Part shown: piece by piece, positions 26,601 to 35,997 of the stretch
Numbering within the stretch: position 1 is the first letter of the stretch
How the letters are laid out: the number at the start of each line of letters is the position of its first letter
Assembly (NCBI GenBank): GCA_013339895.1
Contig: JABACO010000018.1
Location: forward strand, 1,669,453-1,733,452
Length of the DNA: 64,000 nt
Origin: Ephydatia muelleri
Lineage: Eukaryota; Porifera; Demospongiae; Spongillida; Spongillidae
Direction of reading: 5' to 3'
Program-made: the position numbers and the translations under genes
Notes under the pieces: model-generated
Told to the model about the DNA's origin: nothing
The model's database searches: none
The model's input: the letters and a program-made list of their open reading frames with translations, nothing else

Positions 26601-27027
26601 GATTTTTTAATTTTTTGTTTAAAAAAAAAAAAACGCGGCAAGGTTCCAAAGAATACGCAAGGTGGTATATCTATATGCAAAAGACAGTTGTAGGAAACTT
26701 TCTGTTTCAAACGTTCTGTTCCTTTAGCATTCGGGTCCTTGTGGTACCCAATGCGCGGTCTTATTAGCAGTGAAAATCGTGTAAAGCATAGTGTGTGGCT
26801 TATAAGGATAAAAGAGCACTTTTGATGAAGCAGTTATGTGTGTGTGTGGGGGGGGGAGGGGGGGGGGGGGTTTGGATGCTGTAAGGGCTAATACAGTAGG
26901 TATGTATAGAGTTACGCACTCAATACCGCTACGTGTGACGTTCTAATTATACACTTTTTTTTTTTTTGTGCGCTTGCGAAGGAATATAAATTTCAAACTC
27001 ACTAGCATCTTTTTTTTTTAATAGCAA

Positions 27028-27096
27028 GGTAGCGTGGCCGAAGACGCTGGTGGTACCAGTCATTTCGATGGCTGTTTTCAAATCCCACCGCTGCCA
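27028..27096 (+). pseudogene. Decayed tRNA-Leu copy
   Basis: 69 nt. Both acceptor strands (GGTAGCGTGGCCGA and AAATCCCACCGCTGCCA) survive, but D-arm sequence and part of the anticodon arm are deleted (GCCGAAGACGCTGG instead of GCCGAGCGGTCTAAGGCGCTGG) and the anticodon loop has lost TTAAGGC. It cannot fold as a leucine tRNA. It sits at the start of the second tandem unit. Confidence 0.85.
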
Positions 27097-27291
27097 AAAA
27101 TTTTCTATTTTGTTTAATAAAACGCAGCAATTTCGGAACACGGTGTTTCATTCCATAGAATACGCAAAGTGGCAAAATAAAATCACATCTATATGCCAAA
27201 GGTAACATGCAGCCTGTAGGAAACTTTTTGTTTCAAACGTTCTATTCCATTAGTATTCAGGTCCTTGTGGTACCCAATACGCGGTCTTATT

Positions 27292-28195
27292 TAGTATCGT
27301 ACCCAGGCCCAACTTTTCGCAGCTGCGATGGATTACATCACCGCTACGCGGAAAAGGGGCGGCAAATATTTAGGTCTGCAGCTGCTTGCAGAAGAGTTTG
27401 AATAAACTCAATGGGCACACTTGAACTTAAAACTAATTTTTCACGAGATTGCACCTTCTTTGCTGATTGCTGCAGGAGTGATGTGGAAAGGACTGTACAA
27501 TTCTTGCGGATAGTAAGGAATGTGGTTAGCACATGTCGCGACAGCTGCAATGCACATATCTTGAACATAGCAGAGCTATCATCGAGGATCTTGTCAAATG
27601 ATAAGCCTATGGTAGCTGTAACTTCTATAGTACAGACCTTGTGAAGTCAGATAGTCACCATTGAATTTACTAATGGAGATATAGTGCTATTGCATGCTAT
27701 GGAGACTCTGTCTTTGGGATTACTACTGTTAGTATTTAAAGTATGCCATTTGAGAGGGGGTAATCTGGTGCTGGAAGTACTTATCGACCATCTGGTGCCA
27801 TCCTTGCTTACAGTTTGACATCTAAAATCTTGTACTAGCAAGTGCATTTGATGGGAGTTACTGCCTCTATGATGACACGACGATCACAATGCATCCAGCA
27901 ACACGCCCATGGATAGAAGTCACGCGCAAACTGAAAGCTTATCACAGCTTTATGCCGATTCTCACAAGCGAGGCGTATCCTAGCTGTTGACTTGTTTGTA
28001 AGATGTCACTTGCCAATGCCATGACTAATAGAAGAGCTGATACTAATCCCAATGACATCACGGGTGCTCTGCATTCTGATTGACCGCCTAAAATCAGGTG
28101 CTTGTAGAACAACTTTGGTTAGGCATTTCATCAGAAGCATAGCGGTGATGTAATCCATCCGCAGCTGCAAAACATTGGGTCTGGGTACAAGACCA
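27292..28195. mobile_element. 904 bp non-autonomous terminal-inverted-repeat DNA element
   Basis: Flanked by a perfect 9 bp direct repeat GGTCTTATT (27283-27291 and 28196-28204). Ends are inverted repeats of roughly 60 bp: cgtacccaggccc...cagctgcgatggattacatcaccgctacgcgg on the left, and its inverted relative tagcggtgatgtaatccatccgcagctgc...gggtctgggtac on the right. Paralogous unit 1 holds the empty site with a single GGTCTTATT near 26755. A 9 bp duplication with long inverted repeats would suit a Mutator-like element, but no transposase is encoded. Only short unrecognised frames lie inside (for example 27344-27568 on minus). Confidence 0.75.
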
Positions 28196-28268
28196 GGTCT
28201 TATTACAGTAAGCAGGGAATATGGTGTAAATCATTGTATGTGGTTTATAAGAACACTACGTAATGAAT

Positions 28269-30447
28269 GGATCAGCTGGTCCATCTGTTCTTGATGCTCT
28301 TGGTAGGAGACGCTTGTGCACTTCTTTTCCCTCCACTGATCTTTGCAATAGCCTTGCCTTGGTTGCATGAAAAATATGTACAACTTATGTTGACCCTCAA
28401 GGTCTTGCAGCACTCACTGCCAACTGTCTTGTTGCCCTCGATAAATGTCCAGGAGTGCACCCCATTGGTGTTGGGGAGATAGTCAGAATTATTAGCAAGG
28501 TGGTTCTTAAGTCTGGTGTACTAGAGGCTGCTGGTACTCTTCAGCTTTGTGGTGGACATGAAGCTGGTTTGTGAAGCTGCCATACATTCAATGTGTCGCA
28601 TCTTTCATGATGCAACGACTTGAGGCTGTCCTGCTTGTTGATGCTAACAACGCATTCAACTCTCTCAACCGTAAAGTTGCTCTCTTGAATATCCACCAAT
28701 TGTGTCCATCACTTGCCACTATACTTACAACACATAATGCCTCTCTCTTCATAGATGGGGACACTCTTTTCTCTCAGGAAGGAACAACCCAAGGAGACCC
28801 TCTTGCCATGGCCATGTATGCTATCACAACTGTTCCCTTGATTGAGAAATTGCAGAGCACAAACACCAAGCAGGTTTGGCATGCCGATGATGCTAGAGCA
28901 GGTGGCACACTACTCAATCTTAAGGCCTGGTGGACCATGTTGTCATCCTCTGGTCCCTCCTATGGGTACTTTGTCAACCCTGGGAAAACATGGCTGATTG
29001 TTAAACCACAACATGAGCGTGATGCAAAAGAACTATTCTCTGGCACAGGAATTGGTATAACATCTGAAGGGAAGCGCCATCTTGGTGCGGCACTAGGGAG
29101 CTGATCTTTTCTAGAGAGTTACATCAGCAACAAAGTGAAAGTGTGGACCTCTACCATTCTCAACTTATCCTTCATCGCCAAGACTCAACCTCATGCCGCC
29201 ATTTATTCATGGTGTGTCTGGGCTTTGGACTTTCTTCCTTCACACCATTCCGGTCATATCGTCACTCCTCCAGCCACTTGAGGATGCAATCAGGCTCCAT
29301 TTTATTCCCTCCATCACAGGACGTGACAGCATCAGTGATACTGAGAGGGGCCTTTTCCCTCTTCTAGCACACCTTGGTGGTCTTGCCCTACCTAACCCCA
29401 CTGTATCAGCTTCTTTTGAATACTCCTCATCAGTAAACATCACAGCCCCTCTCGTCTCCTGTATATTGTTACAGTGCATGGACCTTCCTCACTCCACCTT
29501 TCTTGATCAAAAACAGGCGAAGGCAACAGTCCACTCACTGAGACAACAATTACACTCTTCTAAACTTGTGCGACTCAAAGCTATCCTGCCTCCTGCCCAT
29601 GTGAGATCTATGGATCTGAATAGTGAAAAAGGTGCCTCATCTTGGCTTTCAGTCCTGCCGATCAGTGATCATGGTTTTGCACTCCACAAGGGTGCTTTCC
29701 ATGATGCCATGTGTCTTCGTTACAACTGGCACCCACCACACCTACCAAGCCACTGTGTCTGCGGCAGTTCTTTCAACACAGATCATGCACTCACCTGCCC
29801 GACAGGTGGTTTTCCATCTGTGCACCACAACGATCTGAGGGACTTTACAGCTAACCTGTTGTCTGAGATTTGTTCCAATGTGTGTATAGAACCACCATTG
29901 CAAGCTTTAACTGGAGAACTGCTGTCGCATGACACTTCAACTTCAGAAGATGGTGCTTGCCTTGATGTCAGTACACAAGGTTTTTGGGGTGATCGTCACC
30001 ATCGGGCATTTTTGATGTACATGTTTCCACCCAAATGCTCCCTCCTATAGGAAAATGCAGTTACCATCAGCATATCGCCTTCATGATCACCAAAAGCAGA
30101 GGTCTTATGACCAACGTGTACGGGAAGTAGAACATGGCTCCTTCACTCTACTAGTTTTTTTCACATCAGGAGGAATGGGGAAATGTGCTTCCGTAACATA
30201 CAAGAGAATTGCCTCCCTTCTGTCTACCAAGCAAGAGCAACATTATGATGCAACTATTGCCTGGATAAGATGCTGTCTTATAGTTTCTCTCTCCTGTGCT
30301 CTTCCATCATGTGCTTAAGAGGTGCACGATCATCACAGGGGCGAGCATTCAGATTCAGTGCAATAGATCTAGCTGTTGCAGAAGCCAAGGTCCCATCAGT
30401 ATCTATTTAATGATTCTTTGAGTGCACATCTTTTTGTTGTACGTTTG
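28269..30447 (+). mobile_element. Decayed reverse-transcriptase retroelement
   Basis: Flanked by a 14 bp direct repeat ACTACGTAATGAAT (28255-28268 and 30448-30461). The coding remains run in order on the plus strand. A start region (about 28290-28560) reads like CPGVHPIGVGEIVRIISK in broken frames. The RT core at 28571-29104 has motif A VDANNAFNSLN, motif B QGDPLAMAM and motif C HADDA. The downstream domain at 29193-30050 has HCVCGSSFNTDHALTCPTGG, a Cys/His knuckle, and the C-terminal part at 30055-30318 has VREVEHGSFTLLVF. Stops and frameshifts at about 28570, 29103, 29200, 30020-30050 and 30318 show that it is dead. The precise clade was not determined. Confidence 0.8.
28571..30318 (+). pseudogene. 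Reverse transcriptase-like gene, broken in several places
   Basis: Three open pieces in different frames make up one former protein: the RT palm with a xxDD catalytic box (HADDA), a thumb-like region, a CxC...H...C zinc-binding stretch and a C-terminal conserved block. The aspartates of motifs A and C are still present, so the decay is recent to moderate. Its product would have copied the element RNA into DNA. At least four reading-frame breaks prevent translation as one protein. Confidence 0.8.
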
Positions 30448-30555
30448 ACTACGTAATGAATCAGTTTGTATACAGTATGTGGGGAGCAGGTTTTGCAATT
30501 GCGTAAGGGTTTTATAGAGTTACGCGTTCTAATTATACACTATAGAATGCTGCAA

Positions 30556-30637
30556 GGTAGCGTGGCCGAGCGGTCTAAGGCGCTGGTTTAAGGCACCAGT
30601 CATTTCGATGGCGTGGGTTCAAATCCCACCGCTGCCA
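30556..30637 (+). tRNA. tRNA-Leu (anticodon AAG), second copy
   Basis: Identical over all 82 nt to the copy at 26519-26600, with the same cloverleaf, AAG anticodon and intact A and B boxes. The downstream flank (GATGTAGCATTTTTATTTATG) differs from the first copy but still carries a short T-run. It shares upstream flank sequence (gagttacgc...ttctaattatacac) with the region just before the decayed copy at 27028, marking it as a further unit of the same tandem family. Confidence 0.95.
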
Positions 30638-30768
30638 GATGTAGCATTTTTATTTATGCATTTTTATTTATTATTTTTTAATAAACGAATAATTATACAC
30701 GACTGTACTACAAACCTTTTTAGCATTTGTATTCATTTAAAATTCAGAATTTTGATTAATCCTGCCAG

Positions 30769-31339
30769 GTACAAAAGGTACTGAACGCACTCAAATGTGA
30801 CAGAAAAATAGCAGCTGCTACTCACAATATACTAGCGTACAGGTAACTACCACAGGGGTGTCAATGATTACTGCATTAACACAGCTTGCAACCAAGACTG
30901 TATAATGAAACTTATGGTACTTGCCAGCAAGATTGTGATGATGATGGAGAGACAGCAGCAGGGGGAAGGCTCTTACAATTGCTGGAGGTACTAACTTGTT
31001 TTTGTTGCCAAGTTGCTTTCTCCCCCCCTTTACGATCAATTCTCTCAAAGATGATGGATCGTAGGGATGTGCTGGTGGTGGTTAGTAGATGGTGAGTCTA
31101 ATCCATCTGTTGAACATTTCGACTAATCTCTAATTTCCATCCTTAGGTTCGGTGGCATACTACTGCATGGTGACAGGTTCAAACACATCAACAATGTTGC
31201 TAGGATACTGCTTCTAGAAAGCAAAGTAGGATGCAAGGTAAAGACATGATTCCCTGACAGTTGACTGCGGATATGATGCCTTTCTGTGAGCAGGAGGACA
31301 AAGAGCTAGCTACAAAGGTGAAGAGGAGGCATCAATAGC
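30769..31339 (+). CDS. IMPACT: IMPACT / UPF0029 family protein (C-terminal part)
   Basis: Five exons: 30769-30842, 30885-30987, 31051-31091, 31147-31237 and 31294-31339. Joined they encode the IMPACT domain in order: KIAAATHNILAY, QDCDDDGETAAGGRLL, DVLVVVSRW, FGGILLHGDRFKHINNVAR, then a basic tail KVKRRHQ and stop. IMPACT/YIH1 proteins bind GCN1 and restrain the GCN2 kinase; family members carry an N-terminal RWD domain. Phases join (W is split TG/G between exons 3 and 4; phase 0 into exon 5). No upstream exon with RWD or a start codon was found. The tRNA at 30556-30637 and the transposon pile-up lie immediately 5', so the gene may have lost its 5' part or the first exons lie farther upstream. 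Confidence 0.88.
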
Positions 31340-31577
31340 CCGTCCCATGTCTCCATTACTTGTTATCCAACAGTTGCCGTGCTACCTCTGTACCAAGCCC
31401 CTCCCCTCCTGACTGCATGTAAATTTATGTGTATGCGTATAATGTTTTATTACTATTAAAGGGATACTGACCTGGAAAAATAAGTGCCCCTCATATGAAA
31501 GATAATCCTACGCTTAGCATGGTTTTTTTTTTTTTTTTTTTTGATGCTTCGTTACTGAGTTATTCGCTATGGAATAA

Positions 31578-33976
31578 GTGATTAGCATCCGCCCCTGTCA
31601 TGTGACGCGTACGTCACTGATCCCCATTATTAAAAACCGCATTCTAGTTATAACGGAACTCGTCATAGGATTATTCTGCGTCGTTGCTGGTTGTTCCAAC
31701 ACTACTCGAAAACACGATCTTGGAGTTTCTTTCCACCGTTTCCCCTTTAGCAAAACACGCTTGCTGGATTGTGTAAGTGTATTCGTATGTTTAAAGCGTT
31801 CTATCTCTCTTCAAATAATTACGTGTACATGTAGTGGCTTGAAACGCTTAGCGTGTCTCTACCACTTCCACACAATGCTCGTGTGTGTAGCGCACACTTC
31901 CAACCGGCAGATTTTTGTGGGTTAAAAGGGCTTAGCAATACTAAGCCTAGACTAAAGGAAGATGCTGTGCCCTCTTTGCTCCTCAATCCTGACCCTAACT
32001 TCGCTGTGAAGAGGAGGAAAATTGTTGCGGTTACGGCTGCAAATCCTGGTCTGCAGCTTTACATAATTCTTATTCCCATAATTGACGCTCTATTTATGTA
32101 GTTCTGAGTTGCCAAGTGATGAAAGCCAACTACCTGAGCACTTGAACGTAGGCTTACAAGGAGATACAAACGTGCAGCAGTGCAGCTACATGTACTCGGC
32201 AATAGGTGTGTGTACATGCAAATAAATAAAAGTTTACGGGCTTTTATGTTCAACACCCCATTCATGTAGAAAACACACAAGACATAGGAATACAATGCAG
32301 TATGTACAATAAACATCATTTTAATTTAATTTTTTTATGGAAGATTTGGCTGTGGATAACTGGGATGCAAGCACACAAACAAGCCGAAACACACAAGACA
32401 TAGGAATACAATGCAGTATGTACAATAAACATCATTTTATTCAGTGTGTCATTTAATTTTTTATGGAAGATTTGGCTGTGGATAACTGGGATGCAAGCAC
32501 ACAAACAAGCCGAGTGAAAAGCTTAGATGCTATCACACAAGCCGACATGTTTTTAGACTGTTCTTCACCATTGAACCTAACATTGCAAACTGGTGAAACA
32601 GTTAGTGATTCTGAAACATGTACAGTGTAAGAATTCAACACTTTAAAAAATATTTACATGATGCCCATTCTCTAATGTACATGTAGCACACATTCTCAAG
32701 ATGTGTCGTATCAGGATGCATTAGATTGTAGCTCAGCTACAACAGAAGTGGAAATGGTAGATGACGATGAGGTTGTGCGTGATCGTAAGTTCTTAGTGTT
32801 TGAGTCTTCATTGTTACAACTCCTGAAAAGATGTACACGTTGTGGTCATGATGTGCAGTGTAAGACTTCAACTAGAGGTACATTGTTGGTTGTGGATGGT
32901 TCATGTCCTGATGGCCATGAATTCCACTGGGAGTCCCAGCCCTCAGTACGAGGCATGGCTGCTGGGAATCTGCTGCTACTTTATTCTGTGGTCTGACCTA
33001 CACGAGGATGGCAAATATGGCTAAAGTGCTAAATGTGCCATTCCTATGTGAAAGGTACTTCTATAGACTTCAGAATGAATACATATTTCCTGTTATACAT
33101 ACTGCATATGTCAAACACCAGGAAGCAATTTTTGCTTTTCTGAAGGGCACACCATTGCAGTTGTCTGGTGATGGTCGATGTGACAGTCCTGGATACAGTG
33201 CAAAGTATTGCACATACTCCCTAATGGATAATGCCACTGACCTGATCATAGACTACAGTTTAGTGCAGATGACTGAGACAGGTAGTTCAGTAGCTATGGA
33301 AAAAGAAGGCCTGGATCGTTGCCTATCCAATGTTTTGGCTAACGATATTCAGGTCCAATCTATAACTACTGATAGACACACATCTGCTACAGCCCTATTG
33401 AAGAAAAAATATCCTGATGTAGTGCATTACTATGATGTTTGGCATTTGGCAAAGAGCGTAACAAAAAAACTTACAAAAGCGGCAAAACGTAAGGATTGTA
33501 CGCAATTGTTACCATGGATTCATTCTATTTCCAACCATTTGTGGTGGAGCGCTCAAACATGTGACCATAATACTGAGCTGCTATGTGCTAAATGGACATC
33601 AATTGTTCACCACATCTCAAATATACACCAATGGGATGATGGTTATGAACATTTCAATCATTGTGCACATGAGACATTATCTTCTGATGATGAGCGAAAG
33701 AAACAATGGTTGGAAAAGAATTCACCTGCTCATAATGCTTTATGCAAAATAATATATAACAAAACTTTGCAGCGAGACATTAAAAAACTTTGTGGTTTCC
33801 AACATACTGGCTCACTAGAAGTCTTCCATTCGATGCTAACAAAATACTGTCCTAAACGGCAGCATTTTTGTTACAATGGAATGCGGGCACGCACCGAACT
33901 TGCCATCATAGACCACAATAATAACACTGAAAGAGAACAAGCCAGTACATGTAAAGGTCCAGTAGTACCAATTTGA
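31578..33976 (+). CDS. THAP-domain transposase (Kolobok-like), one frameshift
   Basis: The N-terminal THAP zinc finger is split by an intron (donor at 31773, acceptor just before 31835). The joined sequence keeps CVVAGC, a downstream W at the start of exon 2 (WLETLS) and CSAHFQPADF, i.e. the C2CH pattern, then AVPSLL. Further exons are likely at about 32099-32205 (SELPSDESQLPEHL), about 32463-32628 (LAVDNWDASTQTS) and 32697-33976. The catalytic part has a C-x2-C...C knuckle (RCTRCGHDVQC), DSPGYSAKYCTYSLMD, TTDRH, YYDVWHLAKS and GSLEVFHSML. A single missing base near 32965 (after MAAGNL) shifts the frame; similarity resumes at AATLFCGLTYTRM. No ATG close to the THAP start is obvious; 31578 is the first in frame. 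Confidence 0.7.
32274..32517 (+). repeat. 116-126 bp tandem duplication inside the transposase gene
   Basis: acacacaagacataggaata and the following ~110 bp through gcacacaaacaagccg occur twice (from about 32274 and 32390). The second copy has an extra 10-12 bp (ttcagtgtgtca). The duplication spans the likely acceptor and first codons of the LAVDNWDASTQTS exon. Confidence 0.8.
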
Positions 33977-34449
33977 AAATGGCATCGGGTTTGATGTAGC
34001 CACCAAATAAATTGCCTATAGGCTGCATGCCTATACGATCTGTAAGTATGAAAAATCATGAAAAGACATCTCAAGTATTGTTGGAAGTTTATTTACTTGT
34101 TGCTTAAGGGTAGCCTGATCGGATCTCCCCTAGTTGCTGCAATTCCAGCCAATGCGACACGAAGAACAGCTGGATTGAGACAAACGATGTCAAATTCATG
34201 GTGGTCCACTAGGCATGTCAACCCTTCAGCAAGCTGTGCGGCGTTTGGATCCTCTTTACAACATCTGCACTCTTCCGTAGTTGCTTGTGGAGTGCACTGG
34301 CTACACAAACACCACGATGTATTTACTAGGCGGTTTATAGCCGTTGGTAGCCCGCTGTCTTCTACATCGCTACTGCTACTGCTATCTGCTTCCTCCAAAC
34401 TTAGGCCTACTACTCGCGTAGGTTCAAACATATACGGTCTCACAGCCAT
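33871..34449 (-). CDS. Protein with P2X7 receptor C-terminal (ballast)-like zinc domain
   Basis: Two exons: 34097-34449 and 33871-34039 (donor GTAAAT, acceptor TTACAG; phase 2 joins as AA+A). The protein of about 170 residues has an acidic, serine-rich start (EEADSSSSSDVED), then WCLCSQC, EECRCCKE, CLVDHHEF, VCLNPAVL and, after the intron, YRHAAYRQFIWW. This cysteine/tryptophan pattern is that of the intracellular C-terminal domain of P2X7. There is no channel part and no transmembrane segment. It lies wholly inside the Kolobok-type element, transcribed towards the transposase gene, and its 3' end overlaps the transposase 3' end in antisense. Its role is unknown; a DNA- or partner-binding accessory for the element is one possibility. 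Confidence 0.65.
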
Positions 34450-34701
34450 AACTATAATTAATAATGGGAGTCAATGACGTTGAAAATACGCGTCATGACG
34501 CGTTTGTTTACATTTTAAAAAACATTTTTATCTTCAGTACGGAACGCGCTTAAGACTTAATTATTTTACAGTTAGCTGGTAACATAAGGTAGATTATTTT
34601 AAGCAAATAAAAAAAAATGTCAAAAAAAATCAGTGCAGCCTCCCTTTAATGACAATGCGAGGATACAAGTGGACCTGTGCAAACGAATGTATAGTGACCA
34701 A

Positions 34702-34706
<5 letters not shown>

Positions 34707-34764
<58 letters not shown>
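34707..34764 (+). repeat. GT microsatellite just downstream of FEN1
   Basis: (GT)n ending about 7 bp from the FEN1 stop codon (34771-34773), so it forms the FEN1 3' UTR start. Confidence 0.95.
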
Positions 34765-34765
<1 letters not shown>

Positions 34766-34770
34766 TCATC

Positions 34771-35957
34771 TCATTTCCCCTTTTGCTTGGGAGTTGCTGT
34801 CTTTGCCTTCTTCTTTGCTGGTTCTTTGCGTGCATCTGTTGCCTGAATTTTAGGGGCAGACATGTAGCATAGGACGTGTGTGTATGTGTGTGTGCATGTG
34901 TGTATGTGCATGTGTGTGCATGTGTGTATGTGCATGTGTGTATGTGCATGTGTGTATGTGTATGTGTGTGTGCATGTGTGTATGTGCATGTGTGTGTGCA
35001 TGTGTGTATGTGCATGTGTGTATGTGCATGTGTGTATGTGCATGTGTGTATTGTGTATATGTGCATGAGTGAGCACACATGGTACATATGTGTACATTAC
35101 CTGCACATCTCTTATCCTAATTGTCACTCATATGTATACTTATTTCAAACACAACACATTAGTCTATTTTATAGTTTTCAACAATAACTACCAACTACAC
35201 TTTTGTTGGCTGCAACATCCTGATTGTGTAGATAAATTGTTATAGAGCAATTGTTGGTGGCAAGACTGGAAAGGTAATAAAAGAGTCTTATGTCTGCGAC
35301 AAGTGTAAAGTACTCAACAACAAAACTTTCGATTTTGAATCGATTTGTGTCAGGTTGCAGTACATTAGCTGTACATGCACATTCTAGCCTGGCACCACAC
35401 CACACTGGGTAGGCAAACATGCCAACTACACATTGCATGCACAGCAGCGATACACACCTTCCTCTTGTCAGCAGCTGGGGAAGGGACGGCTTTAAAGAAG
35501 CTGTCTAGCCTCTCCTGAGTGGCCCCTTGCTTGCTCTTCTGAAGCTTCTTGACTCCATTTCGAATCCTCTCCTCACTGAGGAGGCGGGGGTGGTGAGAGA
35601 AAAGGTGGGGTAAGGGGATGAGGAGGTGGGGGTAGAAATATGAGGAGGTAGGGGTGGAAGGATGAGGAGGTGGGGGGTGGAAGGATGAGGAGGTGGGGGG
35701 TAGGAGGATAAAAAGACCATCACACAAAGGAGATTCTATTGCATGTGGGTGTTATGGATGCATACCACAAGGGATCATGTAAAGGGATCAGACAACAGTT
35801 GGGTAGAAACAAGATCCACATATACACACAAACATCAGATCACATGACTCATGAACAACTGCTACATGTATGTGTACCGCGAAGTGTGCCACAAACATTG
35901 ATGGATAAATGGATAAGGGATACACACACATACAAACACACACACACAGTCAGTCAC

Positions 35958-35997
<40 letters not shown>

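Larger units (their letters stand above)
26519..30555 (+). repeat. Tandem tRNA-Leu units, second unit split by two insertions
   Basis: Unit 1 is 26519-27027, unit 2 is 27028-30555, and the third tRNA starts at 30556. Units 1 and 2 share a 3' part of the tRNA flank: gtaggaaactttctgtttca and the following 70 bp occur at 26690-26763 and 27217-27290, ending in GCGGTCTTATT. Downstream homology resumes after the inverted-repeat element at 28205 and again after the retroelement at 30461. Both units end in a gagttacgc...ttctaattatacac motif (about 26915-26955 and 30515-30540) just before the next tRNA copy. Confidence 0.75.
31460..34645 (+). mobile_element. Kolobok-type DNA transposon with THAP transposase, TTAA target site
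   Basis: The 3186 bp element sits between TTAA at 31456-31459 and TTAA at 34646-34649. Ends are imperfect terminal inverted repeats: AGGGATACTGACCTGG on the left, and AGGGAGGCTGCACTGA reading inward from the right. It carries a plus-strand THAP-domain transposase gene and a minus-strand gene with a P2X7-C-terminus-like zinc domain, converging and overlapping at 33871-33976. TTAA duplication, inverted ends starting AGGG and a THAP-bearing transposase are the recognised hallmarks of the Kolobok superfamily. It has inserted between the 3' ends of IMPACT (+) and FEN1 (-). Confidence 0.75.

Noticed and set aside
27028-27096. Third functional tRNA-Leu
   Set aside because: The D arm and anticodon loop are deleted, so it cannot fold or decode.
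26519-30637. tRNA-derived SINE family
   Set aside because: Two copies keep perfect cloverleaves, with homologous flanks on both sides in tandem order and no poly-A tail or own target duplication; tandem duplication of a tRNA locus explains it better.
33871-34449. A true P2X7 receptor gene
   Set aside because: Only the intracellular zinc/ballast-like domain is present; there are no transmembrane segments or ATP-binding ectodomain, and it lies inside a transposon.
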